A stretch of 55,065 bases of DNA from JAABRU01 sp050180235 (GTDB taxonomy: Bacteria; Desulfobacterota; Desulfobacteria; Desulfobacterales; Desulfococcaceae): the NCBI GenBank assembly GCA_050180235.1, contig JBFXEJ010000026.1:1-55065 (forward strand), written 5' to 3'. Shown in pieces: positions 43,484-52,399 of this stretch (positions are counted from its first letter, which is position 1; every line of letters begins with the position of its first letter). Made by a program: the position numbers and the translations under genes. The notes beneath the pieces were generated by a model. The model worked only from the letters and a program-made list of their open reading frames with translations, had not been told where the DNA came from and did no database searches.

Positions 43484-43537
43484 AAAAATCCCCGGCTGAA
43501 ACACATCCCTTTATCCACTCTCAGGCGGGGAATTTTT
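43484..43537 (+). terminator. Terminator-like hairpin after the aminotransferase
   Basis: AAAAATCCCCGGCTGA pairs with TCAG.CGGGG.ATTTTT across a 20-base loop, ending in a T run. It lies 56 bases beyond the stop. Confidence 0.45.
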
Positions 43538-43591
43538 CCCTGTACAGTCCTTCAGAAAACGGTCAGGCACAGGGCCTGACCCTGCAGATTT

Positions 43592-43698
43592 TAGGTGATT
43601 TATGAAAATAAATATACCGGTTCAGTTCACAAACATAAGGCAAAAGCCGGAAGCTTTTGCTGCTTTGCCGGGATATTCTTTTCTGGAAAATCACCTTA
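43592..43698. repeat. TAGGTGATTTC palindromic repeat, copy 2
   Basis: About 107 bases, TAGGTGATTT...GAAAATCACCTTA, with interior aaataaatataccggttcag, ggcaaaagccggaagctttt and gggatattcttttc, parallel to the copy at 51956. It ends just before the minus-strand gene's stop. An 8-base GGTCAGGC/GCCTGACC hairpin precedes it at 43561-43581. Confidence 0.8.
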
Positions 43699-43708
43699 CC
43701 CTGCATTC

Positions 43709-46336
43709 TCAAATCTTTTTTGTGTAAACACAGATACGTCTGTCTGCATCTTTCCTGCTCTGCATTATTGCTTCCATATCCTCTCCCCATTCAAGCAGTG
43801 CATCAGGGTCTGTCACTGCCATTACAGGGATCTCAGATCGGAAACTGACACGCTCCACAGCGCTTCCTGCGTACCATTTTCCTGCTGTTTCTTTGGTATG
43901 GGAACCCATGATAATCAAATCCGCTTTTATTTTTTCCGCGCATTTCAGAATTTCCTGATGTGGCAGGGCCCCGCCCCATACATGATATTCATGTTGGGTT
44001 CCCGCAGGAATTTCCTCCCGGCAGAACTGCCGGAGTTTTTTCTTTGCATTTTCCAGATCCGCTTCATAATTCTCAGAGGAATATTTGGGATAGGGCGGAA
44101 CAGGAATCATATGAAACAGGGAGAGTTTTGATCCGTATTCTGCGGCCATTTTTATGCCAAAATACAAAGCACATTCGCAGGATTTGGAAAAATCTATGCA
44201 GGCCAGTATATGCTGAAACCCCAGCATGTGTTCCGGTATGGTCTTATTCACAATGAGCAGCGGACAGGATTCACGCATAAGAACCCCTTCCACCGTGCTT
44301 CCGATTTTTCCGCGCACCCTGACAACGCCTTTTTCCTCAGCCCTTCCGGAATGCGGACCCAGAACAATCAGATCCGCTGAGGTTTCCCGTGCCAGCCGTA
44401 CAATCTCTTCCCAGGGAAAACCTGTTGTTACACTGATACTGCAGGCTGCCTGCGTTGTTAATATACCCGCACAGCTTTTCTCAATTTCCTTTCTGACCAG
44501 TGCCTCATAAGCCGCATCAGCAATGATTTCTTTGCCGGTTTCAAAGTGTCTGACAAGATGCCGGTTTTCTGCCGAAGCAGATTCCAGTACATGAAGAATC
44601 CGCAGTTCCGCCATGTTCCGCTCTGCAATTCGCGCCGCACTCAGAACAGGTGCATCACAGACTTTTGGCAAATCTGTTGCCGCCAGTATTTTTTTGAACA
44701 TTTTTCCCCCTTTCATCCATTGGCTGTCATTTTTTACACAAGACAGCAGCGCATAATCCCGCGTCAGAATATCCCGCATAACCTCTTCCAAAGGCTTTTG
44801 GGTATTCACACAGATGCGCATATCCTGGGCAATTTCATCCAAGTTTTCAAACCGCTTCTTAAATCCCTCAAAATGATGAATCCGCGCATCAGAAACCGAA
44901 GATGATGTCTCACGTCTGATCAGACGTTCCCTTATCACCCCGTCCGGAGCCTGACATTCAGCAAAGACTATACTGACATCCATATCTTTTGCAAGAGATA
45001 AAACATTTTCCCGGTGATGCCTGCTTCCGTATGTGGCATCCAGAATGGCAGACCGTCCTTTTTCAAGCTCTTCCTGGGCAAGAAGCAGCATCTTTCCATA
45101 GGTCAGGGATGTGGCATCCTTTGAATAAATATCCTGTCCAAATGACACATCTTTGGCAGTCTTTGGCGCAATACCGAACAGTTGCTTGCGGATAACATCC
45201 GAGCGCAGTATTCTGGCACCTAATATTTTTGCCAGTTCTTTGGAAACCGTGCTTTTGCCCGAAGCTGGCATTCCGCACACCACCCATATTACAGGACGGT
45301 TAAACGCAAGCGCATACCCGCAGGCAAGCTCCATATATCTCCTTGTATTGCTGAGAAGTTTTTGCCCTGCTGCTTTTCCGAAATCGCATCCCATCAGACG
45401 AAGGCAGTTGATCTTGCATTTTACCATTGCCCGGTAGCCTTTGTACAGATTCATCAGCAGAACACATTCATGATCATTTGTATTGTCAATATATACATCA
45501 AGCAGATTCTGTCCCAGTTCGGAACAGCCCTCATATTCCAGTTCCATCAGCAGAAATGCGAGATCCGCTGTAATATCCTGATACCGGAACTGCTCATTGA
45601 ACTCAATGCAGTCTGCAATGCAGATTCCCTGTTTTTCAAAATAAATATGTTCAGGTTTGAGATCTCCGTGACAGTCCCGGATCTTTCCTTTTTCCATACG
45701 ATGCGCAAAAAGAGGTTTCTGTCTGCGCAGAAATGAACGGGTTGCGGCGCGTACAATCTGAAACAGACGTTCATCCAGAAATTCTCCTGCAAATGCCTGC
45801 ATTTCTGCAAAATTGTCTTCCATGTTTTTGGAAACAGCTTCCCATGATCCGAATGTGCTGATGTATTCGCTGCTGTCTGCTTTTTTATAAAATTCTGTCA
45901 GAACCTGGGCAAGGGATTTGATTTTTTCCGCGTCAATTTTTGATTCTTTCAGCAGATGGGGCATGGCGCATTCATCAGAAAGCTGGCGCATTTTAACTGC
46001 ATATTCAACTGCAATGCCGGGGCCGTTCAGGGAATAATGTCCCTCATGCAGGGTGATGGCAACCGCATCCAGATAAACATCATACGCCAGCCTGCGGTTC
46101 AGGATTATTTCCTGTGTGCAGAAATGTTTGCGCTTTTCCAGCGTGGTGAAATCAAGAAATCCGAGATTGACGGATTTTTTGATTTTGTAAACATAATCTC
46201 CGGTCAGAAACACTTTGGAAATATGCGTTTCAACCTGCCTGACAGAGGTCACAGGATGAGGATAAAACGCAGATCTCTGCATGACCTGAAAAATTTCTGT
46301 CTGATAATGTGTTTTTTCAGAATTCATTGAATACAC
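43709..46336 (-). CDS. Three-part protein: APH-like kinase, P-loop kinase, two universal stress domains
   Basis: 875 residues. Residues about 25-345 resemble aminoglycoside-phosphotransferase-type kinases, with HGDLKPEH (223-230) and a DFG-like ADCIEFN (241-247). Residues about 348-530 form a P-loop kinase (GMPASGKST at 355-363; later LDATYGSRHHRE). Such two-domain proteins are known. From Met546 two Usp domains follow (MFKKILAATDLP...LIVNK and FQHILACIDFSKSC...MAVTD), each with a GSTVEGVLMRES / GSAVERVSFRS-type ATP-binding segment. The junction keeps an internal AAAGGGGG before Met546, so a separate double-Usp protein may also be made. No operon partner is visible. Confidence 0.85.
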   Translation of the reverse strand: MYSMNSEKTHYQTEIFQVMQRSAFYPHPVTSVRQVETHISKVFLTGDYVYKIKKSVNLGFLDFTTLEKRKHFCTQEIILNRRLAYDVYLDAVAITLHEGHYSLNGPGIAVEYAVKMRQLSDECAMPHLLKESKIDAEKIKSLAQVLTEFYKKADSSEYISTFGSWEAVSKNMEDNFAEMQAFAGEFLDERLFQIVRAATRSFLRRQKPLFAHRMEKGKIRDCHGDLKPEHIYFEKQGICIADCIEFNEQFRYQDITADLAFLLMELEYEGCSELGQNLLDVYIDNTNDHECVLLMNLYKGYRAMVKCKINCLRLMGCDFGKAAGQKLLSNTRRYMELACGYALAFNRPVIWVVCGMPASGKSTVSKELAKILGARILRSDVIRKQLFGIAPKTAKDVSFGQDIYSKDATSLTYGKMLLLAQEELEKGRSAILDATYGSRHHRENVLSLAKDMDVSIVFAECQAPDGVIRERLIRRETSSSVSDARIHHFEGFKKRFENLDEIAQDMRICVNTQKPLEEVMRDILTRDYALLSCVKNDSQWMKGGKMFKKILAATDLPKVCDAPVLSAARIAERNMAELRILHVLESASAENRHLVRHFETGKEIIADAAYEALVRKEIEKSCAGILTTQAACSISVTTGFPWEEIVRLARETSADLIVLGPHSGRAEEKGVVRVRGKIGSTVEGVLMRESCPLLIVNKTIPEHMLGFQHILACIDFSKSCECALYFGIKMAAEYGSKLSLFHMIPVPPYPKYSSENYEADLENAKKKLRQFCREEIPAGTQHEYHVWGGALPHQEILKCAEKIKADLIIMGSHTKETAGKWYAGSAVERVSFRSEIPVMAVTDPDALLEWGEDMEAIMQSRKDADRRICVYTKKI

Positions 46337-46563
46337 CGGTAATGGATTTTTGAATTATTTCAATATTAATACTGAACAGATCTGCCTGTGAACAGATTTA
46401 ACGTGCAGAATTCCATCCAAAAAATTCCCATAAATTCCTGCATTTTTCCGCATTGATGTCAGGCTCATCCCGGATCATCCGTGCAGACAGCCGCACGCTT
46501 TGAAAATCTTTCCGTCTGAAGATTTTCAGCGGTTTGCATAAAAAATTCCCCTCTGCTGATTTA

Positions 46564-46702
46564 ACTGATGTTACGCAGAATCGTCATACCGGAGAAAGCC
46601 GGTATCCGGAACTGCCTGAAAAAAAATGGATTCAGGCTTACTCCGGAATGACTGTGAAAGCTGATAACTCTCTGATTTTTGGAAAAGCTGCGTAACATCA
46701 GT
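46564..46702. repeat. Nested palindromes: ACTGATGTTACGCAG ends around a GTCATNCCGGAG core
   Basis: Outer 15-base ends (46564-46578 and 46688-46702) are perfectly complementary. Inside, GTCATACCGGAG (46583-46594) faces CTCCGGAATGAC (46641-46652), 11 of 12. The inner unit belongs to the same family as 5047-5103, suggesting one element lodged in another. Confidence 0.7.
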
Positions 46703-47288
46703 GATTTAATATCCGCATTACTGTAAAAATTGCAGTTTTTGCAATGGAACTGCTGACGTCCTGTCCATGTCATGCCTTTTTTGCGGATGTTTTCACTGCC
46801 GCAGCCTCAGTATTTTGCTGCGATCATCTTTCTGCTCCTCCGGTAATGATATATTGACAAAAAAACAGGAGCAGCATAACATAATTTTATCAGTATGAAA
46901 AGTCCCATTAACCATCATCGGATATGCTCATGCCTGATTTCACCTCTGTGTGAATTCTGTTTTTTGTCCATTTTCCCTGAATTCCGGGAAAAAGTCAAAT
47001 CCCAAAAAAACAGAATTCCCCAAATCGCCCTAAAACCATACTCTCCGCATTCTTCCCGGCCCAGCAAAAGCAATTTGTTTGACTTTTCATAAAATTTCGG
47101 CAATAATCCGGGCTTATGAAAGACAGTGAGGCAGAAAACCGGGTTCCATCTGAATTTTTCAGTTTTGCAGGAAGCCTGTTAGCAGTTCATGTTACACATA
47201 CATTATAAAAATCAGATGGTTATTTCTGTTCACCGTTATTCCGGACTGTTCCGGATACCGGTTTTCGCGGGTATGGCTGTGGTGTATA

Positions 47289-47414
47289 ATACCGATTCTC
47301 CATTGAATTGATACTGATCCGGAGGAGTGCAAAAATTAAGCGGAGCGGTTTTTTGCACAGCCGGAACTGCGGAAAAACTGAGGGTATTGGATCAAACCAA
47401 TGGCGAATCGGTAT
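47289..47414. repeat. Terminal-inverted-repeat element, ATACC.ATTC..CATTGA family, copy c
   Basis: Left end ATACCGATTCTCCATTGAA, right end CCAATGGCGAATCGGTAT. The interior includes 48 bases (47313-47360) found again, exactly but inverted, at 49122-49169. The right end lies 31 bases from the start of the radical-SAM gene. Confidence 0.75.
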
Positions 47415-47444
47415 AAGGTGAGTTTACAGATTTCAGGAGAGGAT

Positions 47445-48137
47445 ATGCTTTTCGGAGGATTGCAAAAAAATTCTTTTATTGACTATCCCGGAAAAATCAG
47501 TTGTGTGCTGTTCTGCCAGGGGTGCAATTTCAGATGCCCATACTGCCACAATCCGGGGCTGATTAATATGGAAAAATGCCCGCAACTATATGAAAAAGAT
47601 GTATATGATTTTCTCATCTCCCACCGGGAATTTCTGGACGGGGTCGTGATTTCCGGAGGAGAACCCACATTGCACAATGATCTGGCCGATCTTTTCGGAA
47701 AAGTTAAGGAAATAGGGTATCCGGTCAAACTGGATACCAACGGGAGCCGTCCGGATGTGCTTCGCTCTCTGATTGAAAAGGGGCTGGTGGATTATCTGGC
47801 TATGGACATCAAAACCGATCCCATGCTCTATTCATCCCTGATTATGAAAAACTGCCTGCCGGAAAACATATTAGCCAGCATCCATGCAATTATGGAATCC
47901 GGCCTGCCCTATGAATTCAGAACCACATGTGTCCGCCCTTTTATCAATGAAGAAAATATCAGAATCATCAGCTATCTGATCCGGGGTGCAAGACTGTATG
48001 CTATCCAGCAGTTCCACGAAACCGGAATTCTGAATCCGGAATTCTTCAAAGAAAAAGACCGTGTGTTCACTGATAAGGATTTGCAGCAATTCAGAGATAT
48101 TGCAGCAGAATGGGTACAGGATTGCATTGTGCGCTGA
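47445..48137 (+). CDS. Anaerobic ribonucleotide reductase activating protein (radical SAM)
   Basis: 230 residues. The FIDYPGKISCVLFCQGCNFR start and radical-SAM cysteines CNFRCPYC are typical of NrdG2/PflA-like activases, followed by ISGGEPT and LDTNGSRP. It would generate a glycyl radical on an anaerobic nucleotide reductase with SAM and a 4Fe-4S cluster. The partner reductase gene is not in the window. The start is ATG at 47445, behind CAGGAGAGG; an earlier in-frame ATG at 47400 lies in the terminal inverted repeat. Other glycyl-radical targets are possible. Confidence 0.88.
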   Translation: MLFGGLQKNSFIDYPGKISCVLFCQGCNFRCPYCHNPGLINMEKCPQLYEKDVYDFLISHREFLDGVVISGGEPTLHNDLADLFGKVKEIGYPVKLDTNGSRPDVLRSLIEKGLVDYLAMDIKTDPMLYSSLIMKNCLPENILASIHAIMESGLPYEFRTTCVRPFINEENIRIISYLIRGARLYAIQQFHETGILNPEFFKEKDRVFTDKDLQQFRDIAAEWVQDCIVR

Positions 48138-48307
48138 ACAAGGCAGGAATTTCCTCAATGTTTTAACAGCCTATTTTACCGTCAAATTTTTCGGATGGCC
48201 TTTTACTGGTTTCCGGTGACCGGAATAAAGGTAATGCAGATACTCATGCCTGTATTTTTATTTTTTTGCGACTTGTCAAATGCCCTGTCTTCTGATAATA
48301 AACCCTT

Positions 48308-48937
48308 ATGAACAAAAAACATCAGCAACCCTATCTGATTCTCGCGTCTGAATCTCCGCGGCGTAAATATCTTCTGGAACAGGCCGGTCTTGATTTTGCA
48401 GTTATTCCCAGCCTTTTTGATGAATCTTCCGTCAAACTTGCGGAACCTGCGGATTATGTGAAAACCCTGGCACAGGCCAAAGCAGGAGAAGTATCTGAAA
48501 AATATCCGCAAAGCTGGGTCATTGGTGCAGATACCATTGTCCTGATCGGAAATGACATTCTGGGAAAACCGGGTTCCAAAGACGAAGCAAGGGAAATGCT
48601 TGGCCGTCTGAGCGGTCAGATCCATCAGGTTTTCACCGGATATGCGATCCTCTGCAAATCTCAGAACAGGCTTTTTTCCAATGCAGTCCGAACAGATGTC
48701 TGTTTCAAGCATTTGAGCAGAGAGGAAATTGAATGGTATATCCATACCAAAGAACCCTTTGACAAGGCAGGAGCCTATGCCATTCAGGGACTTGGGACGT
48801 TTCTGGTCAAAAGCATCAGCGGTTCCTATACCAATGTCGTTGGTCTGCCGGTCTGCGAAGTGATTGAAACCATGATCAGAGAAAAAATTCTGGGTCTTAC
48901 TTTGGAAAACGGGGCAGGATACTGTCCAAATCCCTAG
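48308..48937 (+). CDS. maf: Maf-like nucleoside triphosphate pyrophosphatase
   Basis: 209 residues. The N-terminal LILASESPRRKYLLEQAGLDF, GADTIV, KPGSKDEAREML, and the C-terminal YAIQGLGTFLVKSISGSYTNVVGLP are Maf signatures. The family hydrolyses non-canonical or modified nucleotides (dTTP, UTP, m7GTP, m5UTP depending on subgroup). No clear Shine-Dalgarno precedes the ATG. A hairpin terminator follows 40 bases after the stop. Confidence 0.93.
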   Translation: MNKKHQQPYLILASESPRRKYLLEQAGLDFAVIPSLFDESSVKLAEPADYVKTLAQAKAGEVSEKYPQSWVIGADTIVLIGNDILGKPGSKDEAREMLGRLSGQIHQVFTGYAILCKSQNRLFSNAVRTDVCFKHLSREEIEWYIHTKEPFDKAGAYAIQGLGTFLVKSISGSYTNVVGLPVCEVIETMIREKILGLTLENGAGYCPNP

Positions 48938-48976
48938 TGCTTTGACAACTTTGATTTTATGATCTGAAGTATACAG

Positions 48977-49009
48977 AAAAACCGGATTTTTCCAAAAAAT
49001 CCGGTTTTT
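48977..49009 (+). terminator. CCGG hairpin terminator after maf
   Basis: AAAAACCGGATTTTT (48977-48991) pairs perfectly with AAAAATCCGGTTTTT (48995-49009) and ends in a T run. Same family as 24456 and 49861. Confidence 0.65.
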
Positions 49010-49121
49010 GCAACGCACAGATTCAAGGCGGACAGCTCACTGGTGCTTTTGTCCGTTTTATTTTGAAGGTTGCAGAGGGTCAAAACAATTGATAATGTCA
49101 TCCTTTTATGGATTCTGCTGT

Positions 49122-49216
49122 CTGTGCAAAAAACCGCTCCGCTTAATTTTTGCACTCCTCCGGATCAGTTCGGACTGGACTACAGATTATATCAAGTCAA
49201 TGGCGAACCGGTATAA
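49122..49216. repeat. Inverted copy of the 47313 element, right arm only
   Basis: 49122-49169 is the exact reverse complement of 47313-47360 (48 bases). It continues into CAATGGCGAACCGGTATAAG, 30 bases before queH. The outer left arm is not clearly present. The region 48938-49245 otherwise holds only the maf terminator. Confidence 0.8.
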
Positions 49217-49245
49217 GACCTTTTGGCTCAGATCAAGGCAAAGCA

Positions 49246-49860
49246 ATGAATGACAAAGGAAATGATTTTTGCATGGAAAAGGGAAAATGCCCCAAAATTC
49301 TGGTTCATATGTGCTGCGCTCCCTGCGCTGTTTATCCGCTCAGGGTTCTCCGATCTGAAAATTTTCACATCATGGGATTTTTTTACCGGCACAATATCCA
49401 TCCTTACACCGAATGCCTGAAACGGGAGGAAACCCTGAAAACATTTTCAGAAATTGAAAAATTTCAGGTGATTTGGCAGGAAGGATATGAACCGGAGGAA
49501 TTTATCCGCAATGTTGTATTCCGGGAGGCTGACCGCTGTGCCTACTGTTACCATGACCGGCTGAAAAGCACGGCGCTGCTTGCAAAAAGGGGAAAATTTG
49601 ACTGTTTCACAAGCACTCTGCTTTACAGCAAATTCCAGAAACACGACATGCTCCGTGAAATTGGAGAATCCCTTGCAAAATCAGCAGGAATACCTTTTTA
49701 TTACCATGACTTCCGCGAAGGCTGGAAAGAAGGCATTGCAGAATCCAAAGAAATGAACCTCTACCGCCAGCAGTACTGCGGCTGCATTTACAGTGAAAAA
49801 GAACGCTATTTCAGACAAATAAAGGCAGCAGTATCTGTCAATCCTGAATCTGTGAGTTGA
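49246..49860 (+). CDS. queH: Epoxyqueuosine reductase QueH
   Basis: 204 residues, standard for QueH (formerly DUF208). Cys pairs for the cluster and the active site are visible: HMCCAPCAVYPL near residue 24, ADRCAYCYHDRL, and YCGCIYSE at the C-terminus, plus FTSTLLYSKFQKHD. It reduces epoxyqueuosine to queuosine in tRNA. ATG at 49246 follows AAGGCAAAGC; the frame extends upstream only through a repeat. No other queuosine gene is adjacent. A terminator begins right after the stop. Confidence 0.93.
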   Translation: MNDKGNDFCMEKGKCPKILVHMCCAPCAVYPLRVLRSENFHIMGFFYRHNIHPYTECLKREETLKTFSEIEKFQVIWQEGYEPEEFIRNVVFREADRCAYCYHDRLKSTALLAKRGKFDCFTSTLLYSKFQKHDMLREIGESLAKSAGIPFYYHDFREGWKEGIAESKEMNLYRQQYCGCIYSEKERYFRQIKAAVSVNPESVS

Positions 49861-49893
49861 AAAAACCGGTTTTTTCCAAAAAAACCGGTTTTT
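49861..49893 (+). terminator. CCGG hairpin terminator after queH
   Basis: AAAAACCGGTTTTTT pairs with AAAAAAACCGGTTTTT across cc, starting at the base after the queH TGA, and ends in a T run. Confidence 0.7.
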
Positions 49894-49955
49894 CTGTACA
49901 CTTCAACGCATAAAATCAAAATTGACAAAGCAGTAGATCAAACTGCCTGATCTTT

Positions 49956-50067
49956 ATACCAATTCGCTTTCAAAACATGAGCATGCAAACTGCTGTTTTT
50001 CGTGCTGTCCGTGTTTTTCGCGGTTAAAAAAAGAGGCATTCCCCGAACTTTGAAAGCGATTTGGTAT
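49956..50067. repeat. Inverted-repeat element with ATACCAATTCGCTTTCAAA ends
   Basis: The 19-base ends (49956-49974 and 50049-50067) are complementary except at one base. The outer ATACCAATTCG is shared with the ATACC.ATTC family, but the inner part (CTTTCAAA) differs. It ends 41 bases before the M48 peptidase start. Confidence 0.7.
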
Positions 50068-50107
50068 TCAACATTAACCATTAACCATTCAGCATTGATA
50101 TTACCCC

Positions 50108-51958
50108 ATGTTTGCCAATTTCATATATTTTATCATTGTCCTGCTCATTTACACCACCTATCAGCCTTCGGAAAGCCCGAATCTGCCTTTGCCTGAAACC
50201 CTTGAACTGTTCCTTTTCTTCATTCTTATTTTTTCCATACTGACACGTATCCAGTTCAGCCTGCTGGAAAAACAGATCCGGAGACAGGGTATTCCCCTTT
50301 TTGACCATGTTCTTGAAAACCGCTTCAGCAGTCTGCTGACCAGCCAGTCTGTTATGTCCATTGTTTTGTTCACTGTGGATGTTTATGTGCTGAACCTTCC
50401 GGACTATATGGAAAAAATTGAATATTTCAAAATTTTCCCCACTGCTCCGGCCCTGATATTTCTCCTGCTTTTCATTTTTTATCTTTCCATTGTATGGTAC
50501 TTTGCACATGAATCCTATCAGAAAATTTACGACAGCCGGATAGCCCGCAGGACATATGTTTTATCCAATATTTCCTTTGCCGTGCCTGTGCTGCTTCCCT
50601 GGATGCTGCTGTCCGGAATTCATGATCTCATCACAGTACTGCCTTTTGAATGGCTGAAAGAATTTCTGGCAACCGGCCCCGGGGAAATTCTTTTTTTCCT
50701 TATTTTTCTTTTTGCCACGGCTGTGGGAGGCCCTTTCCTGATTCAGAAATTCTGGGGATGCAAACCCCTTGAAAAAGGCCATATGCGTGAGAGGATCGAA
50801 AATCTTTGCAAACGCGCGGGAATGGAATATGCGGATATCCTGTACTGGCCAATATTTGAAGGCAGAATGATTACAGCCGGTGTCATGGGACTGGTGAAAA
50901 AATTCCGTTATATTCTTGTCACCGAGGCTTTGCTGGAAATTCTCAGACCCGAAGAGGTGGATGCGGTCATTGCGCACGAAATCGGGCATATCAAACGGAA
51001 CCATCTGATATTTTATCTTTTCTTTTTTGTGGGATATATGCTGCTGTCCTATGCCACTTTTGATCTGATTCTTTACCTGATCATTTTTACCGAACCGGTA
51101 TACCGTTTTATCATCCACTCCGGAATCAGTCAGACCTCTGTCACATCCACTTTGCTCACCATTATGACTGTTTTTGTTTTTCTGATCTATTTCCGTTATA
51201 TTTTCGGATATTTCATGAGAAATTTTGAACGGCAGGCAGACTGCTATGTTTACACCCTTTACGATACGGCCGGCCCTCTGATTTCCACCTTTGAAAAAAT
51301 CACAGCGGGCTCCGGTCAGTCCCCGGACAAACCCAACTGGCATCATTTCAGCATTACAGAACGTGTGGGTTATATTCTGAAATGTGAAAAAGACAGATCA
51401 TGGATAAAAAAGCATGATCAGAAAATCAGAAAAAGCATGGCAGTTTATCTTCTTGGAATGCTCATGATCGGATTTGTGGGATATTCCATGAGGTTCGGAG
51501 AAACAGGCAGGAAAATCAGCGCGGATTTTTTTGCACGCGTTCTGATGAGGGAAATTGAAAAAAATCCGAATAACCCGGAACTGTACCGGCTTCTCGGTGA
51601 TCTGCACCACAGCCGGAATGATTATGCAAAAAGCATTGACGCGTATCAGAAATCACTTGATCTGAACGCTGATGATCCGGAAGTGCTGAACAATCTGGCA
51701 TGGCTCTATGCCACATGTGAAAATTTATCACTTCGAAATCCTGCCCCTGCCCTTGAACTGGCCCGCCGTGCCGCCCAGTTCTCTGACGCGCCGCATATCC
51801 TGGATACCCTTGCAGAAAGTTATTATGTCAACGGCATGTATGAAATGGCTGTCCAGACAGAGGAAAAAGCCCTGGCCCGATCCGGCAAGGATCGGGCATT
51901 ATATGAATCCCAGTTGAAAAAATTCAGGCAGGCAATGGAAAAAGCAGAAAACTCTTAG
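50108..51958 (+). CDS. Membrane M48-family metallopeptidase with C-terminal TPRs
   Basis: 616 residues. Several N-terminal membrane helices precede the zinc site HEIGH (His290, Glu291, His294 in VIAHEIGHIKRNH); the third ligand is probably the Glu of NFERQADCYVY near 376. Two more helices follow, then a transmembrane segment (VYLLGMLMIGFVGYSM) and TPR units from about 478 (LYRLLGDLHHSRNDYAKSID, AYQKSLDLNADDPEVLNNLA). M48 proteins such as HtpX and CAAX-type enzymes degrade or trim membrane proteins; the TPR tail may bind partners. The stop codon TAG is also the first three bases of a dispersed repeat. Substrate unknown. Confidence 0.88.
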   Translation: MFANFIYFIIVLLIYTTYQPSESPNLPLPETLELFLFFILIFSILTRIQFSLLEKQIRRQGIPLFDHVLENRFSSLLTSQSVMSIVLFTVDVYVLNLPDYMEKIEYFKIFPTAPALIFLLLFIFYLSIVWYFAHESYQKIYDSRIARRTYVLSNISFAVPVLLPWMLLSGIHDLITVLPFEWLKEFLATGPGEILFFLIFLFATAVGGPFLIQKFWGCKPLEKGHMRERIENLCKRAGMEYADILYWPIFEGRMITAGVMGLVKKFRYILVTEALLEILRPEEVDAVIAHEIGHIKRNHLIFYLFFFVGYMLLSYATFDLILYLIIFTEPVYRFIIHSGISQTSVTSTLLTIMTVFVFLIYFRYIFGYFMRNFERQADCYVYTLYDTAGPLISTFEKITAGSGQSPDKPNWHHFSITERVGYILKCEKDRSWIKKHDQKIRKSMAVYLLGMLMIGFVGYSMRFGETGRKISADFFARVLMREIEKNPNNPELYRLLGDLHHSRNDYAKSIDAYQKSLDLNADDPEVLNNLAWLYATCENLSLRNPAPALELARRAAQFSDAPHILDTLAESYYVNGMYEMAVQTEEKALARSGKDRALYESQLKKFRQAMEKAENS

Positions 51959-52060
51959 GTGATTTCTGAAAATAAATATCCCGGTTCAGTTCACAGGCAC
52001 AGGGCAAAAGCTGGAAGCTTTTGATACTTTGAAGGGATATTCTTTTCCGGAAATCACCTA
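51956..52060. repeat. TAGGTGATTTC palindromic repeat, copy 3
   Basis: TAGGTGATTTCTGAAAATAA... to GGAAATCACCTA, about 105 bases, close to the copy at 43592 and inverted relative to 28270. Its first three bases are the stop codon of the M48 peptidase gene. Confidence 0.8.
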
Positions 52061-52318
52061 ACTCACCTTACGCCACCCTTTCAAAAATCATCAAATTACA
52101 TTTTTTTGTCCATAACGTGACAAATTTTGTCAGAATACGGCATTTTTCTGTCAAATCAGAATTGCGATTTATTCCAAAACCTGCAGAATTTCTTTTTTTA
52201 TATTTACAGGATAATCTTTATCCGAAAGGAATTATTTTATTTAAGCAAACAGTTATAATTTTATAACATAATTTATGTTTTTTCGGATCAGCAGAAAATT
52301 TTAATATATATACAGATG
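52061..52318. other. AT-rich leader upstream of the SCPU pilus locus
   Basis: About 260 bases of AT-rich sequence with no supported gene. A TGACAAATTTTGTCA dyad lies at 52119-52133, about 190 bases upstream of the sigma-54 promoter, in the range where enhancer-binding proteins usually bind. Which activator would bind is unknown. Confidence 0.4.
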
Positions 52319-52334
52319 TGGCACATTAATTGCT
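52319..52334 (+). promoter_or_regulatory. Sigma-54 (RpoN) promoter of the SCPU pilus gene
   Basis: TGGCAC-attaa-TTGCT matches the TGGCAC-N5-TTGCW consensus fully, with the -24 GG and -12 GC dinucleotides ten bases apart. Transcription would start near 52345, about 55 bases before the ATG at 52400. Expression would need an enhancer-binding activator. Confidence 0.75.
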
Positions 52335-52399
52335 TATCCTTTGAAACCGTATGTTTTGCGTATGTCATAATTTTAAAACAACTTCAGGAGGAATTTATC

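Larger units (their letters stand above)
46337..47444. other. 1.1 kb repeat-bearing intergenic region
   Basis: No gene supported. It holds a nested palindrome at 46564-46702, a terminal-inverted-repeat element at 47289-47414 and a TTCCGGGAA/GAATTCC stretch near 46978-47020. Small open frames lack ribosome sites. It separates divergent genes, so promoters in both directions are expected but I cannot place them. Confidence 0.5.

Noticed and set aside
47400..47444. Upstream ATG for the radical-SAM activase
   Set aside because: It lies in a terminal inverted repeat; ATG at 47445 has CAGGAGAGG and matches the family N-terminus.
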